Source: Opitutia bacterium (lineage in GTDB: Bacteria; Verrucomicrobiota; Verrucomicrobiia; Opitutales; Opitutaceae). From it: DNA of 52,806 nucleotides. The stretch lies in assembly GCA_947461205.1 (NCBI GenBank), contig CANHJG010000020.1, positions 1-52,806 on the forward strand, written 5' to 3'. The notes below the pieces were generated by a model, which saw only the letters and a program-made list of their open reading frames with translations, did no database searches and was not told the origin of the DNA. Made by a program: the position numbers and the translations under genes. Shown piece after piece: positions 32,768 through 42,207 of the stretch; the first letter of the stretch is position 1; each line of letters starts with the position of its first letter.

Positions 32768-33685
32768 ATGAAACCCCTGACCCTGTGGCTGCGGTTTCTC
32801 GGGTTGCTGGGCTGGCTGGTGGGAATGATTCCGGCCGGGCGGACCGAGGAGCTGACGATCGCGACCTACAACATCGAGAACTACGGCCCGGCGAACCGGC
32901 TGACGGCGACGGGGTATCGCAAAGACTATCCGAAGCCGGAGGCGGAGAAACGCGCGTTGCGCGCGGTGATCCGTGCGTTGAATGCCGACGTACTCGTGCT
33001 GCAGGAGATGGGGCCGCAGGTTTACCTCGATGAACTGCAGCGCGATCTGAAAACCGACGGCATTGACTATCCCCATGCCGCCCTCGCAGCGGCGGCCGAT
33101 GCCGACCGGCATGTGGCCTTGCTGTCGCGGCGTCCGCTCAAGGCGGTGACGACGCACGCCGACCTCGAGTTCGGATATTTTGGAGCGAAAGAAAAAGTGA
33201 AGCGCGGGCTGCTGGAAGCCACGATTGCGACGGCGGAGGGGGATGTGACGATTTTTGCGGTGCACTTGAAAAGCCGGTTCACCGACCGGCCCGACGACGT
33301 GATGTCGGCGCTGCGGCGCACGGCCGAGGCGGCGGCGATCCGAGACCGCGTGCTGCAACGATTTCCCCGGCCGGCTGAGTCGCGCTTTCTGGTGCTGGGT
33401 GACTGCAACGATGGGAAGGTCAGCAAACCGCTCGAGCGGCTCCGCGCGCGGGGAAAAACGGTGGTGGCGGAGTTGCTGCCGGCCGTCGATTCGCGGGGGG
33501 AAGCTTGGACGCACGCGTTTCGGCGCGAGGAGACGTATACGCGGGTGGACCACATCCTGGTGTCACCGGGACTGCGCGGGGCGGTGCAGGGCGGGGCGGC
33601 GCGGGTGTTTGACGGTGAGGGCGTGCGGCAGGCGAGCGATCATCGTCCTGTGGCCGTGACGCTCCACTTCGGGGCCAAAAAATAG
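32768..33685 (+). CDS. Exported endonuclease/exonuclease/phosphatase family protein
   Basis: A 305-residue protein with a signal peptide (FLGLLGWLVGMIPAGRTEE). The EEP fold is marked by TIATYNIENYG, VLVLQEMG, VAVHLKS-like IFAVHLKSRF, FLVLGDCND, and ASDHRPVAV with the terminal catalytic His. These residues are all in place for metal-dependent phosphodiester hydrolysis. The substrate could be DNA, a nucleotide or a phospholipid. A GGAGG ribosome site precedes the ATG at 32768. Confidence 0.9.
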   Translation: MKPLTLWLRFLGLLGWLVGMIPAGRTEELTIATYNIENYGPANRLTATGYRKDYPKPEAEKRALRAVIRALNADVLVLQEMGPQVYLDELQRDLKTDGIDYPHAALAAAADADRHVALLSRRPLKAVTTHADLEFGYFGAKEKVKRGLLEATIATAEGDVTIFAVHLKSRFTDRPDDVMSALRRTAEAAAIRDRVLQRFPRPAESRFLVLGDCNDGKVSKPLERLRARGKTVVAELLPAVDSRGEAWTHAFRREETYTRVDHILVSPGLRGAVQGGAARVFDGEGVRQASDHRPVAVTLHFGAKK

Positions 33686-33706
33686 GGCAGGTCGTGCGAC
33701 CTGCCC
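33685..33706. terminator. Bidirectional terminator between convergent genes
   Basis: A 10-bp perfect stem (gggcaggtcg at 33685-33694 with cgacctgccc at 33697-33706) lies between the EEP gene and the convergent lipoprotein gene. It is flanked by A/T-rich runs but lacks a long T tract. Confidence 0.6.
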
Positions 33707-33732
33707 TCGAAAAGGGGTGAAAAACAGAGCGG

Positions 33733-34656
33733 TTACTTGGCGGTCACGCTGACGGGCACGTTGACCTCGCCGGCGCCAAAGCCCTTGAGGAAGAGACTGC
33801 CGGTGCCTGGCTTGCCGCCCTCGACGGTGATGGTGGCGCTCGTCTGGCCCTGCGCGATGACGACTTCGGGCATGATCACGCTCTCGGGGACGTCGGTGGC
33901 GATGTCGAGGAGGGTGCCGCCGGGAGGCGCGGCATTTGGGATGGTGAAGGTGAGGGTTGCCCGCGCGCCGGTGCGCAGGGCGAGGGCACTCGGCGAGACC
34001 GAGACGCTGCTCGCATCGATGCGGAAGGTGCCGACCGGGGAATTGCCGGCGGCGCTGTTCAGGGTGACCTGGTAATTGCGGCCGTTTTCGAGCGCCGGGA
34101 CGAAGAAGCTCAGGGCGTTGGGGGATTCGCAGACGGTGCGGGCGGGCGAACCGTTGAAATTGACGATATCCTGGGGCGTGAAACCGCGGCCGAGGACGCT
34201 GACGCGGGCGCCGACGGGACCGCGGTTGACCTCGAGGGATAGTACATAGCGGCGGACGATCTTGATCCGCGACACGTCGGTATAGGTCTCGGCGGGGGTG
34301 AGGAGGTTGTTGCCCTCGACGGCGTAATTGACGAGGAAGTAATAGGCGAGTTCCTCGCGACCGGACGGCACCTGGTATTCAAATTCGTAAATGCCCTCGC
34401 CGATCGGGCTCCGTTTCAGATCGAAGCTTTTGCCGTCGACGATCACGTGCGGGGCGATGCTGCGCACGGGAACGGTGGTGGTGCGCGGAGTCACGCGCAG
34501 CGTGAACGTGTAGATTTGCGACGGATTCTCCGGCATCGAGCCCGGCGTGAGGTTCGTCAGCGTGACGGTATCGCAGCCGGACAGGAGGGCGAGGCCGAGC
34601 GCGGCGGCGAGCCAGGCGAGGATTTTTCTCGCGGGAGAAATTCGGTTGGTATGCAT
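33733..34656 (-). CDS. IPT/TIG-type surface lipoprotein
   Basis: A 307-residue lipoprotein with signal WLAAALGLALLSGC; the lipobox LLSGC gives Cys28 as the lipidated residue. Three immunoglobulin-like parts follow: an N-terminal unit (VTLTNLTPGSMPENP), an IPT/TIG unit near 150-210 (GPVGARVSVLGRGFTPQDIVNFNG), and a C-terminal unit (SVSPSALALRTGARATLTF...VPVSVTAK) resembling calcium-free Ig-like repeats. It probably sits at the periplasmic or outer surface of the cell. No enzymatic motif is seen. Confidence 0.8.
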   Translation of the reverse strand: MHTNRISPARKILAWLAAALGLALLSGCDTVTLTNLTPGSMPENPSQIYTFTLRVTPRTTTVPVRSIAPHVIVDGKSFDLKRSPIGEGIYEFEYQVPSGREELAYYFLVNYAVEGNNLLTPAETYTDVSRIKIVRRYVLSLEVNRGPVGARVSVLGRGFTPQDIVNFNGSPARTVCESPNALSFFVPALENGRNYQVTLNSAAGNSPVGTFRIDASSVSVSPSALALRTGARATLTFTIPNAAPPGGTLLDIATDVPESVIMPEVVIAQGQTSATITVEGGKPGTGSLFLKGFGAGEVNVPVSVTAK

Positions 34657-34702
34657 TGGTTGCTAGAGTGAAAAAATCCTGGCGAATGAAAACGAGGTAG
34701 TA

Positions 34703-35893
34703 ATGAGCGGCCTCGCCACAGCGCAAGCCAAAGCTTCCTCAGCGCATGCCCCGCTGGGGCTTTACGTGCATGTGCCGTTTTGCGCGTCGACCTGCGATTT
34801 TTGCGCATTTTACCAGACACAACCGACGGTGGACGGGGTGGGTGCATTTCTGGCGAGCACCGCGCGGGAGGCGGCGTTGGTCGAGTGGACGCGGCCGGTG
34901 ACGACCGTGTTTTGGGGTGGCGGCACGCCGGGGATGCTCGCGGCGCGCGATCTGGAAAAACTGGCCGAAACGGTCCGGGTACGGTGCGGGGGCGTGCCGG
35001 ACGAGTGGACCGTCGAACTCGCGCCGGGGTCGGTGACGGACGAGCGGCTCGCAGTGCTGCGGGCGGCCGGGGTCACGCGGGTCTCGATGGGCGTGCAGAG
35101 TTTTCAGCCGTCGCTGCTCGACGCTCTGGGGCGGCAGCACTCGCTGGGGCAGATCGACCGGGCTTACGAGCGGGTGCGGGCGGCGGGTTTTTCGAGCGTG
35201 AACCTCGACCTGATGTTTGCCCTGCCCGGGCAGACGGAGGCGGAGTGGGCGGCGGATGTGCGGGCGGCGGTGGCGCGGGCGCCCGATCACATCTCGACGT
35301 ATTGTCTCACGTTCGAGGAGGACACGAAACTGTGGGTCAAGCTCTCGCAGGGCCGGGTGAAGCTGGACCCGGAGCACGAGGTTCGCCTCTACGAGCAGAC
35401 TTGGGCGCAGCTGGCTGCGGCGGGCTACGGCCAATACGAGGTCTCCAACTTTGCCCGCCCCGGACATGCCTGCCGCCACAATCTGAATACGTGGCGTATG
35501 AACGAGTGGGTGGGCCTCGGGCCGTCGGCCGCCTCGCAGCACGGTGGTTGGCGCGGAGCCAACATCGCCGATCTGGACCAATGGCAGATCCGCGTCGCGC
35601 GCGGCGAGCGCGTGACCGAAGACCGGGTGGCGCTCACGCCGGCGCTGCTCGCCGAGGACGCCCTCATCTTTGGTTTGCGCACGAACGACGGCGTGGACGT
35701 CGCGGCGTGGCGGGCGCGTTGTCCGGACGCGCCCTGGGCGGCGGTGGAGGAGCTGCTGGGCCGTCTGGCGGACGAGGAGTTGGCGACGCGGGCGGGTCCG
35801 GTGGTGCGCTTGACCGACCGGGGGCGGCTCTTGGCCGATTCCGTCGGAGCCGAAGTGATGGAGGCTTTTTCCGCCGGGTTGCCCGTCGCATGA
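34703..35893 (+). CDS. hemW: HemW-like radical SAM protein
   Basis: A 396-residue protein of the HemN/HemW family (anaerobic coproporphyrinogen oxidase-like; HemW is a heme chaperone). The radical SAM cluster motif CASTCDFC has the CxxxCxxC spacing. It also has VFWGGGTPGML, VSMGVQSFQPSLLDALGRQH, NLDLMFALPGQT and FARPGHACRHNLNTWR, which fits HemW. The long HemN-specific N-terminal extension is absent, favouring HemW over HemN. Its stop overlaps an ATG at 35890. Confidence 0.9.
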   Translation: MSGLATAQAKASSAHAPLGLYVHVPFCASTCDFCAFYQTQPTVDGVGAFLASTAREAALVEWTRPVTTVFWGGGTPGMLAARDLEKLAETVRVRCGGVPDEWTVELAPGSVTDERLAVLRAAGVTRVSMGVQSFQPSLLDALGRQHSLGQIDRAYERVRAAGFSSVNLDLMFALPGQTEAEWAADVRAAVARAPDHISTYCLTFEEDTKLWVKLSQGRVKLDPEHEVRLYEQTWAQLAAAGYGQYEVSNFARPGHACRHNLNTWRMNEWVGLGPSAASQHGGWRGANIADLDQWQIRVARGERVTEDRVALTPALLAEDALIFGLRTNDGVDVAAWRARCPDAPWAAVEELLGRLADEELATRAGPVVRLTDRGRLLADSVGAEVMEAFSAGLPVA

Positions 35894-36186
35894 AAAAACG
35901 CCCACAGTTGCTCTGGGTTGCGCCCGGTCCGGAGCATATCCGGGCGACGGAGCCCGTGCGCGGGCGGCAGACGGGTTTGGGCGCGAAGGCCGGTGCGCCG
36001 GCTGCGGTGCGCGACCGCGCCGGGACGAAGGCCGGCCGGACAGGCGGGGCCGTGGGCGAGCTTGCGCTGTTGCAGTCGGTGAACGGTCGGTTGACCGTGA
36101 GGGCCGCGCGGGTCGGGGGGGATGCGCAGGCTTGCGACGGCGCGGTCGGTGCAGCGTCCTCCGCGCGTCGCGGGAAATCTGAATCC
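35894..36186. other. 293-nt GC-rich gap, possibly a long leader
   Basis: Between hemW and the lipoprotein gene the plus-strand frame stays open from an ATG at 35890 straight into the lipoprotein. A 99-residue N-terminal extension is therefore formally possible, but the internal signal peptide and lipobox at 36187 argue against it. Several short GC-rich inverted repeats are present. No conserved RNA core was recognised. Confidence 0.35.
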
Positions 36187-36669
36187 ATGATCAAAATCGC
36201 CGTCAACCTGCTTGGTTTCGCCCTCCTGCTCGCGGGCTGTCAGACGGCGGAGAAGGTGGACTACACTCCGACGCTCGCGCGCTTTTTTCTGGAGGAGGCG
36301 GATGCCCGGACGATCGGGGCCACGCTGCCGCAAAGCGGGGTGCGCGTCATGGTCGGGCCGAAGCCGGTCCTGACCGAAGGTGATATCGTGAACGTGGAGC
36401 TGATGCAGGTGGAACTGGGGAAATGTCTCATGTTTCAGCTGACGCCGGCGGCGGCGCGGGACCTGTATCGCGTCAGCGGTTCGAATCAGGGCCGGCGGCT
36501 GGTGCTGTTTTTAAACAACCTGCCGGTGGGCGCGCGCCGGATGGAAGGACCGCTGGCGGAGGGCGCGGTGCTGATGTTCGTGGAGATGCCGGATGCGGCC
36601 CTGCCCGCCCTCGTCGACCACCTCAAGAAAACCTCCGCCGCCGTGCAACGGGCGGCCGCCCGAAAATGA
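36187..36669 (+). CDS. Lipoprotein resembling the SecD periplasmic head domain
   Basis: A 160-residue lipoprotein with signal NLLGFALLLAGC (lipidated Cys18). The mature part reads GPKPVLTEGDIVNVEL, FQLTPAAARDLYRVSGSNQGRRLVLFLNNLPVGARRMEGPLAEG, then a final helix. This order and spacing resembles the SecD/SecDF P1 head (VLTGxDI..., LTxxGAxxF...TxxNxGxxLAIvLDGxV, and ...GxAxI). It would be an unusual free-standing copy of that domain. Its stop overlaps the next gene (ATGA), so it is probably coupled to the M23 peptidase. The similarity was judged by eye. Confidence 0.7.
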   Translation: MIKIAVNLLGFALLLAGCQTAEKVDYTPTLARFFLEEADARTIGATLPQSGVRVMVGPKPVLTEGDIVNVELMQVELGKCLMFQLTPAAARDLYRVSGSNQGRRLVLFLNNLPVGARRMEGPLAEGAVLMFVEMPDAALPALVDHLKKTSAAVQRAAARK

Positions 36670-37685
36670 ACCGGCGTACGCTCCTCTGTTTCGGGCTGCT
36701 GGCGCTGGCCCTCTCCGCGCGCAGCGCCGACCGGCTGGATCTCGCCTGGCCAACCCCGAATCCGGCGTGGGCGGACGGAAAACCGGTCGGCGATTTTGTC
36801 CAACACGCCGGTTCGGGCGATCCGGTGTCGGGGACGTTTGGCGGGGTGCGCAACGGTGGGGTCCAGTTTCACGAAGGGCTCGATATCCGGGCGCTCGCCC
36901 GGGACCGGCGCGGCGAACCGACCGATGACGTGATGGCGGCCCTGGCGGGAGTGGTGCGGCACGTCAGCGCCCAGGCCGGTAGCAGCAACTACGGCCGCTA
37001 CGTCGTGCTTGAGCATCCCGACGTAACGCCGGGGATTTACACCCTTTACGCGCACCTTGCGCGCATCGCGCCGGGGTTGACGGTGGGCGGACGCGTGGCG
37101 CGCAGTCAGGTGCTCGGCACGATGGGACATAGCTCGGGTGCGACGCCGATTCCGTTGGTGCGGGCGCACGTGCATTTTGAGATGGGGGTGATGGTGACCC
37201 GCGATTTTCAGTCGTGGTATGAACGCCGGAAATTGGGGAGCCGCAATGACCACGGTCCCTGGAATGGGATGAACCTGATGGGCCTCGATCCGCTCGATTT
37301 CTTCAGCCAATGGCGTGCGCGCCGGATCGATACGGTCCAGGATTATTTTTCGAAAATGGAGACCGCGGTGAAGGTGCGGATCGCGACGCGGCGCACGCCG
37401 GATTTTGTGCTGCGGTACCCGTCGCTCCAGACGAAGGAGCCGCCGCTGGGACTCGTGGCGGGTTGGGAGATCCAGTTTAACTGGACGGGCCTGCCCTTCG
37501 CCTGGACTCCGCTCAACGCGACCGAGGTCGCCGGGTTGCCCTTCGAGCAGCCGCGCCTGGTGGAGGTCAATGCGGAGCTGGAAAAACGGCAGCGCAGCCG
37601 GACCCTGGCCGTGAGCCGCCGCGGGGCGTGGACGGCTGGGCGGGATCTGGAAACTGTGCTGCAGCAGCTGTTCGGGCTGAAGTGA
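36666..37685 (+). CDS. Exported M23 family peptidase (LytM-like)
   Basis: A 339-residue protein with a signal peptide (LLCFGLLALALSARSA). The M23 metal site is split over FHEGLDIRA (HxxxD) and HVHFEMG (HxH). Between them lie GVVRHVSAQAGSSNYGRYVVLEHP and IYTLYAHL, all normal for zinc endopeptidases cutting peptidoglycan cross-links. A C-terminal part of about 110 residues has no recognised domain. It overlaps the lipoprotein gene by 4 nt. Active metallopeptidase rather than a degenerate EnvC-type activator is likely. Confidence 0.88.
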   Translation: MNRRTLLCFGLLALALSARSADRLDLAWPTPNPAWADGKPVGDFVQHAGSGDPVSGTFGGVRNGGVQFHEGLDIRALARDRRGEPTDDVMAALAGVVRHVSAQAGSSNYGRYVVLEHPDVTPGIYTLYAHLARIAPGLTVGGRVARSQVLGTMGHSSGATPIPLVRAHVHFEMGVMVTRDFQSWYERRKLGSRNDHGPWNGMNLMGLDPLDFFSQWRARRIDTVQDYFSKMETAVKVRIATRRTPDFVLRYPSLQTKEPPLGLVAGWEIQFNWTGLPFAWTPLNATEVAGLPFEQPRLVEVNAELEKRQRSRTLAVSRRGAWTAGRDLETVLQQLFGLK

Positions 37686-37704
37686 GCGCCGACCCCGGCT
37701 GGCC

Positions 37705-38079
37705 TCAGCTCTGGGGCTTGAGTTGGTCGAGCAGTGCGAGGAACGCGGGATGCGCCTTCAGCCCTTCGAGGTCGGGGTCCTGCTGCATCCAGTCGAAATC
37801 GCGGTAACCGAGGTCGATAGCGTGGCGCAGAGAGCGCAGCGCGGCGGATTTGCGCCGCGAGAGGGCGAGGCTGCACGCGAGGTTGTAGTGCGCGGTGGCG
37901 TTCGTCGGCTGGAGCTTGACCAGCCGGCGGTCCATTTTTAGCCCGTCCGCGATGCGGCCGTGTTTCGTGTAAAGGCAGCCCAGGATTTCGACGACTTCCG
38001 GGTAGCCCGGATCTCGGCCGAGCACCGACTCGAAAAAACGGATTTCAAATTCGTGATCGTGGGCGCGCGCCTTGGCCAT
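37705..38079 (-). CDS. Short TPR-like protein
   Basis: A 124-residue cytoplasmic helical protein with about two to three tetratricopeptide-type repeats (ILGCLYTKHGRIADGLKMDRRLVKLQP and AHYNLACSLALSRRKSAALRSLRHAIDLGYRD). It likely serves as a protein-protein interaction unit. It is convergent with the M23 gene (19 nt between stops) and follows the Fur-family gene by 27 nt in the same direction. The specific role is unknown. Confidence 0.8.
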   Translation of the reverse strand: MAKARAHDHEFEIRFFESVLGRDPGYPEVVEILGCLYTKHGRIADGLKMDRRLVKLQPTNATAHYNLACSLALSRRKSAALRSLRHAIDLGYRDFDWMQQDPDLEGLKAHPAFLALLDQLKPQS

Positions 38080-38106
38080 CGGGTGGAGAAATTTGGTGGG
38101 GCGGCC

Positions 38107-38571
38107 TCACCCGCGCCGCGGGCAGGTGGCGGTCAGGCGGAACGCGTCGCAATGGGCGCTGACCTGCAGGCGTTGCGAGACCGGGGTCAGACCGATTTTC
38201 GACGAGACCGTGCTGCCATACCAGGCCATGAACGGAGCGCTGATCTCAAAAATTTTGTCGCAGTCGAGACACACGACCTGCGCGACCTGCGTCGTGCCGC
38301 CATCGCGGTTCGGGCGGTAAAATTTTTCGCCGGAACCGATGTCCACCTCGCGGAGCAAGGCACTGTCGGTCATGATCGGCAGGGTGCGGTAGACGGTGGC
38401 GCGCGAGACGGAGTCGTCGAGTTTGCGGGCGTGATCGAGCAGCTGCTCCGCCGTGAAATGCTCCTCCAGCGTGAAGGCCGCGTCGAAGATGGCGAGGCGC
38501 TGGCTGGTCGCGCGGAGGCCCTTTTGGACCAGAAACTTTCGGAATTTTTCGCGGGCCGCGGGAATACTCAC
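38107..38571 (-). CDS. Fur family transcriptional regulator
   Basis: A 154-residue metal-responsive regulator. The winged-helix part has [29 protein letters not shown] and [22 protein letters not shown], the classic Fur recognition helix. [10 protein letters not shown] CxxC follows, and the second Cys pair is spread ([11 protein letters not shown]) rather than a tight CxxC, so the structural zinc site is unusual. The start is taken as the GTG at 38571; an ATG at 38628 would add 19 residues. It is divergent from priA. Fur, Zur or PerR cannot be told apart. Confidence 0.88.
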   Translation of the reverse strand: MSIPAAREKFRKFLVQKGLRATSQRLAIFDAAFTLEEHFTAEQLLDHARKLDDSVSRATVYRTLPIMTDSALLREVDIGSGEKFYRPNRDGGTTQVAQVVCLDCDKIFEISAPFMAWYGSTVSSKIGLTPVSQRLQVSAHCDAFRLTATCPRRG

Positions 38572-38688
38572 GAGCGACTGTTTCCCGCGGGCGGCGGGGG
38601 TGTCAATCCCGCGGGCACGCGCGGCCATCCCCGCGGAGACGCAAAGTCGGAGTTGCGGGCGAGTCACCGCACCGCGCACAGTGGGCGG

Positions 38689-40926
38689 ATGTTCGTTGGT
38701 GTCCATCCCCTCGCCGGTTTCGACAAGGTCCTGCACTACCGGGTGCCGGAGGCGCTGGGCAGTGCGGTGGGCGTGGGCTCGCTGGTGCGCGTGCCGATCG
38801 GCCCCACGCTGCGGTTGGGGATCGTGGGCGAGGTGGGGGCGCCGGTGGATTTTCCGGTCGAGCGGCTGAAAGCGGTGGCGCAGGTCGTCTATCCTTTTCC
38901 CGCGCTCCCGCCGGACTTGCTGCAACTTGCGCGGTGGATGGCCGGTTACTACGCGTGCGGGCTCGACAGCATCATTGAGACGATGATTCCGGCCGCCGTG
39001 CGCAACGGCGCGGGACTGAAGCAGGAGAAGCAGCTGGTGCTGGTGCAGCGGCTCGCAGCGGAGGAGCTGGCTGGGTTGGAGAAACGGGCGCCGCAGCAGG
39101 CGCGGCTTTACCGCTTCATGGAACAGCAGTTTCGCCCGCAGAAAAAATCACTCGTGCTGGCGCGACTCGACGTCACGGCGGCGGTCGCCGCGGCGCTGGT
39201 GAAACGCGGGGTGCTGCGGGAGGAAACGCAGCGGATCGAGCGTATCGCCTACGACGACGACCATTCGTCCGGGGAACTCGTGGCGTCGCAGCCGCATGCG
39301 CTCAACCCTGAGCAGCAGGCCGCGGTGGACGCCATGACGGCGACGCTCGGTGAGGCGAAATTTGGCGTGACGCTCCTCCACGGGATTACCGGCTCGGGGA
39401 AGACCGAGGTTTATCTGCGCGCCATCGACACGGCATTGAAGGCGGGCGGCGGCGTGGTGTTTCTCGTGCCGGAAGTGGCGCTCACGCCGCAAACGGTCGC
39501 GCGGCTGCGGTCGCGGCTGGAGGCCATCGCGCCAGGGCACCGCTGTGTCGTGTGGCACAGCCACCTCAGCGAGGGCGAGCGGCTCGACGGTTGGCTCGCG
39601 CTGGCGACGGGCGAGGCGAAGGTGGTGGTGGGGGCGCGCTCGGCGGTGTTCGCCCCCGTGCAGAACCTCCGGCTCATCGTCGTCGATGAGGAGCACGAAC
39701 CGGCCTACAAGCAGGACGAGACGCCGCGCTATCACGGCCGGGACGTCGCGGTGATGCGGGCGAAGATGAATCGCGCCGTGTGTCTGCTCGGCTCGGCGAC
39801 GCCCTCGCTCGAGAGTTTTCTCAACGCCCAGACGGGGAAATATCGGCTGGTCGAACTCAAGCAGCGGGTCGATTCGCGCAAGCTGCCGTATATCGACATC
39901 GTCGATCTGCGGATCGAGGCGATGAAGCAGCGGTCGCTGCCCCTGTTGTCGGGCAAGCTCGTCAACGCGATGCAGGCCCGGTTCGCGAAGCGGGAGCAGA
40001 CCATTTTGTTCATCAATCGCCGCGGCTACTCGTCGTCGATGCTGTGCACGAAATGCGGGCACTCCGAGGAGTGTCTCCATTGCAGCATTGCGCTGACCTA
40101 CCATCGCTCGGACGAGACGCTGCGGTGCCACCTGTGTGGCGCGCAGAAGGCGGCGCCGCTGCGCTGCCCGAAGTGCGCGGCGCCGGAAATCCGGTGGAAA
40201 GGGCTGGGCACGCAGCGGATCGAGGAGGCGGTGCGGCGGGTGCTGCCGCGGGCGAAAATCGAGCGGATGGACACGGACACGATGGCGAAGAAGAACCGCT
40301 TTCGCGAAGTGCTCGCTCAGTTCCGCGCCGGGAAAATCGATGTGCTCGTCGGCACGCAGATGATCGGTAAGGGGCTCGATTTTCCGAATGTCACGCTCGT
40401 GGGGCTCGTCGATGCGGACATGTCGATGCACGTGCCGGATTTTCGCGCCAACGAGCGCACGTTCCAACTGTTGGTGCAGGTGGCGGGCCGGGCGGGCCGC
40501 GGCGACCGGGCGGGCGAGGTGGTGGTGCAGACGTTCACGCCGCAGGCGGAGGCCATCCAGTTTTCCCGGCAGGCGGATTTCGCGGGCTTCGCGGCGTCGG
40601 AGCTGAAGGTGCGGAAGGATTTTCACTACCCGCCGTACCGGCACCTGATTCACCACCTGTTTCGGGGGCCGAATCCGGAGAAACTGAAATTCTTTGCGGA
40701 GCAGTGGGCGAAGCTCGTGGAGAAAACGCTCGGCGAGCGCGTCGAGTTGCGCGGGCCGTCGGCTTCCCCGATCGAAAAGATCAAAGACGAATACCGGTGG
40801 CAGCTTTGGTATTTCACGAACGCAGTGACGAAGGTGGTGCCGGAGCTGGCGAAGCTTCGCGCGGGTTTCGCGTGGCCCGACGACATCACGCAGGTGCTCG
40901 ATGTCGATCCGGTGAATCTGGTGTGA
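38689..40926 (+). CDS. priA: Primosomal protein N' (replication restart helicase PriA)
   Basis: A 745-residue helicase that reloads the replisome at stalled forks. The N-terminal DNA-binding domain starts [20 protein letters not shown]. Walker A is [11 protein letters not shown], and Walker B is [12 protein letters not shown]. The zinc region [13 protein letters not shown]...CHLCG...CPKC has its usual eight Cys. It continues with [18 protein letters not shown] and QVAGRAGRG. The ATG at 38689 matches family starts. The ORF is open further upstream but overlaps the divergent Fur gene. Confidence 0.96.
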   Translation: MFVGVHPLAGFDKVLHYRVPEALGSAVGVGSLVRVPIGPTLRLGIVGEVGAPVDFPVERLKAVAQVVYPFPALPPDLLQLARWMAGYYACGLDSIIETMIPAAVRNGAGLKQEKQLVLVQRLAAEELAGLEKRAPQQARLYRFMEQQFRPQKKSLVLARLDVTAAVAAALVKRGVLREETQRIERIAYDDDHSSGELVASQPHALNPEQQAAVDAMTATLGEAKFGVTLLHGITGSGKTEVYLRAIDTALKAGGGVVFLVPEVALTPQTVARLRSRLEAIAPGHRCVVWHSHLSEGERLDGWLALATGEAKVVVGARSAVFAPVQNLRLIVVDEEHEPAYKQDETPRYHGRDVAVMRAKMNRAVCLLGSATPSLESFLNAQTGKYRLVELKQRVDSRKLPYIDIVDLRIEAMKQRSLPLLSGKLVNAMQARFAKREQTILFINRRGYSSSMLCTKCGHSEECLHCSIALTYHRSDETLRCHLCGAQKAAPLRCPKCAAPEIRWKGLGTQRIEEAVRRVLPRAKIERMDTDTMAKKNRFREVLAQFRAGKIDVLVGTQMIGKGLDFPNVTLVGLVDADMSMHVPDFRANERTFQLLVQVAGRAGRGDRAGEVVVQTFTPQAEAIQFSRQADFAGFAASELKVRKDFHYPPYRHLIHHLFRGPNPEKLKFFAEQWAKLVEKTLGERVELRGPSASPIEKIKDEYRWQLWYFTNAVTKVVPELAKLRAGFAWPDDITQVLDVDPVNLV

Positions 40927-40962
40927 GGGCGGGGCGGGGCGGCGCCGCGGGCGGGGCCCGGA

Positions 40963-42198
40963 TCAGTCGGAGCGCAGGGCTTCGACGGGGCTCAGACGCG
41001 AGGCCCGGAGGGCCGGGTAGAAGCCCGCGGCGATGCCGACGAATCCGCTGAACACGACGCCGATGACCAGAGCGGCGGGGGAGAGTTCGGGGCGGTTGGC
41101 CTCCACCACGATCTTTTGCAGGAGTTTGATCAGGCCGATGCTGGCCACCATGCCGATCACGCCTCCGGCGATGGCGAGGGTGATGGTTTCGGCGAGGATT
41201 TGCACGAGGATGTTGCGGCGGGTGGCGCCGAGGGCGCGGCGGACGCCAATTTCCCGGACGCGCTCGTTGATCGAGGCCAGCATGACGTTCATGATGCCGA
41301 TTCCGCCGACGATGAGGCCGATGATGGCGACGCCGCCGAGCGAAACGACGTAGCTGCGGCGGGTTTCCTCGTAGCGCTGGAGCAAGTCTTCGCGGGTTTC
41401 GAAGCGGATGTCCTGGATGCCGCGGTGGGTCTGCGTGAGCACGTTGGCAATTTGGTCGATTACGAGCGGAATATCGGCGACGTCGGCGACCTTCACGTTC
41501 AGGGTGTCGACGTTTTCATCGATGCGAAACAGCGTTTGCAGCGTGGTGAGCGGGATGAACACCGCGGAGTTTTTGGAGCTGTAGCCGCCCCCGCCGCCGA
41601 GGTTCGTCTGATATTCCCGCAGGACGCCCACCACGGTAAACGGCTGGCTGTTAATGGTGACCACGCGGTCGAGGGCGTCGACGCCACGGGGGAAAAGCTG
41701 GTCGACGACCGAGGCGCCGAGCACGACGACCTGAGTCTGGAGTTCGTTGTCGAGGTCGCCGATCAGCCGGCCCATCTGGACATCGAACCGGTCCATGATG
41801 AACGTGGCGGGCAGGACGCCGCGGACATTTTGTCCGGTGGCGCGGCCCTGGTAATAGATGCGGCCGCCGCCCGGGATGGTGACCTCGGCCGTGACGCGTT
41901 GGGCGAGGGGGATGGCATCGATGATCGCATCGACGTCGTTCATGGTGCGGCCGGGCGAGAGTTTCGCGATTTCGCGCTGGCTGTCGGGGGCCGGCCGGGA
42001 CCACACGCTGATGCGTTCGATACCGCCCGTCTCGTAGATCATCGTTTCCCAACCGCGCAGGAGACCCTTGACGACGCCGAGCATGCCGACGAGGGCCGCG
42101 GCGCCGAGGACGATGCCGAACAGGGTGAGGAAGGAGCGGAGCTTGTGGGCCAGGACTTCGTTCCAGCCGCTGGCAATCCCCAGGGTTAACAGTCTCAT
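40963..42198 (-). CDS. MacB-like ABC transporter permease (FtsX family)
   Basis: A 411-residue inner-membrane protein. An N-terminal helix (KLRSFLTLFGIVLGAAALVGMLGVV) is followed by a periplasmic MacB core domain of about 230 residues, then three C-terminal helices with the FtsX motif INERVREIGVRRALGATRRNIL. This is the permease half of MacAB-type systems, which use a mechanotransmission mechanism. The ATPase normally fused to or next to it is absent. It starts 9 nt after the adaptor gene and is convergent with priA. Confidence 0.92.
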   Translation of the reverse strand: MRLLTLGIASGWNEVLAHKLRSFLTLFGIVLGAAALVGMLGVVKGLLRGWETMIYETGGIERISVWSRPAPDSQREIAKLSPGRTMNDVDAIIDAIPLAQRVTAEVTIPGGGRIYYQGRATGQNVRGVLPATFIMDRFDVQMGRLIGDLDNELQTQVVVLGASVVDQLFPRGVDALDRVVTINSQPFTVVGVLREYQTNLGGGGGYSSKNSAVFIPLTTLQTLFRIDENVDTLNVKVADVADIPLVIDQIANVLTQTHRGIQDIRFETREDLLQRYEETRRSYVVSLGGVAIIGLIVGGIGIMNVMLASINERVREIGVRRALGATRRNILVQILAETITLAIAGGVIGMVASIGLIKLLQKIVVEANRPELSPAALVIGVVFSGFVGIAAGFYPALRASRLSPVEALRSD

Positions 42199-42207
42199 CG
42201 GCGCGGG

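Noticed and set aside
35894-36186. RNase P RNA, tmRNA or SRP RNA
   Set aside because: GC-rich and structured, but none of the conserved cores of these RNAs could be found on either strand.
39148-40656. 502-residue minus-strand open frame
   Set aside because: Antisense to priA with an Arg-rich, motif-free translation.
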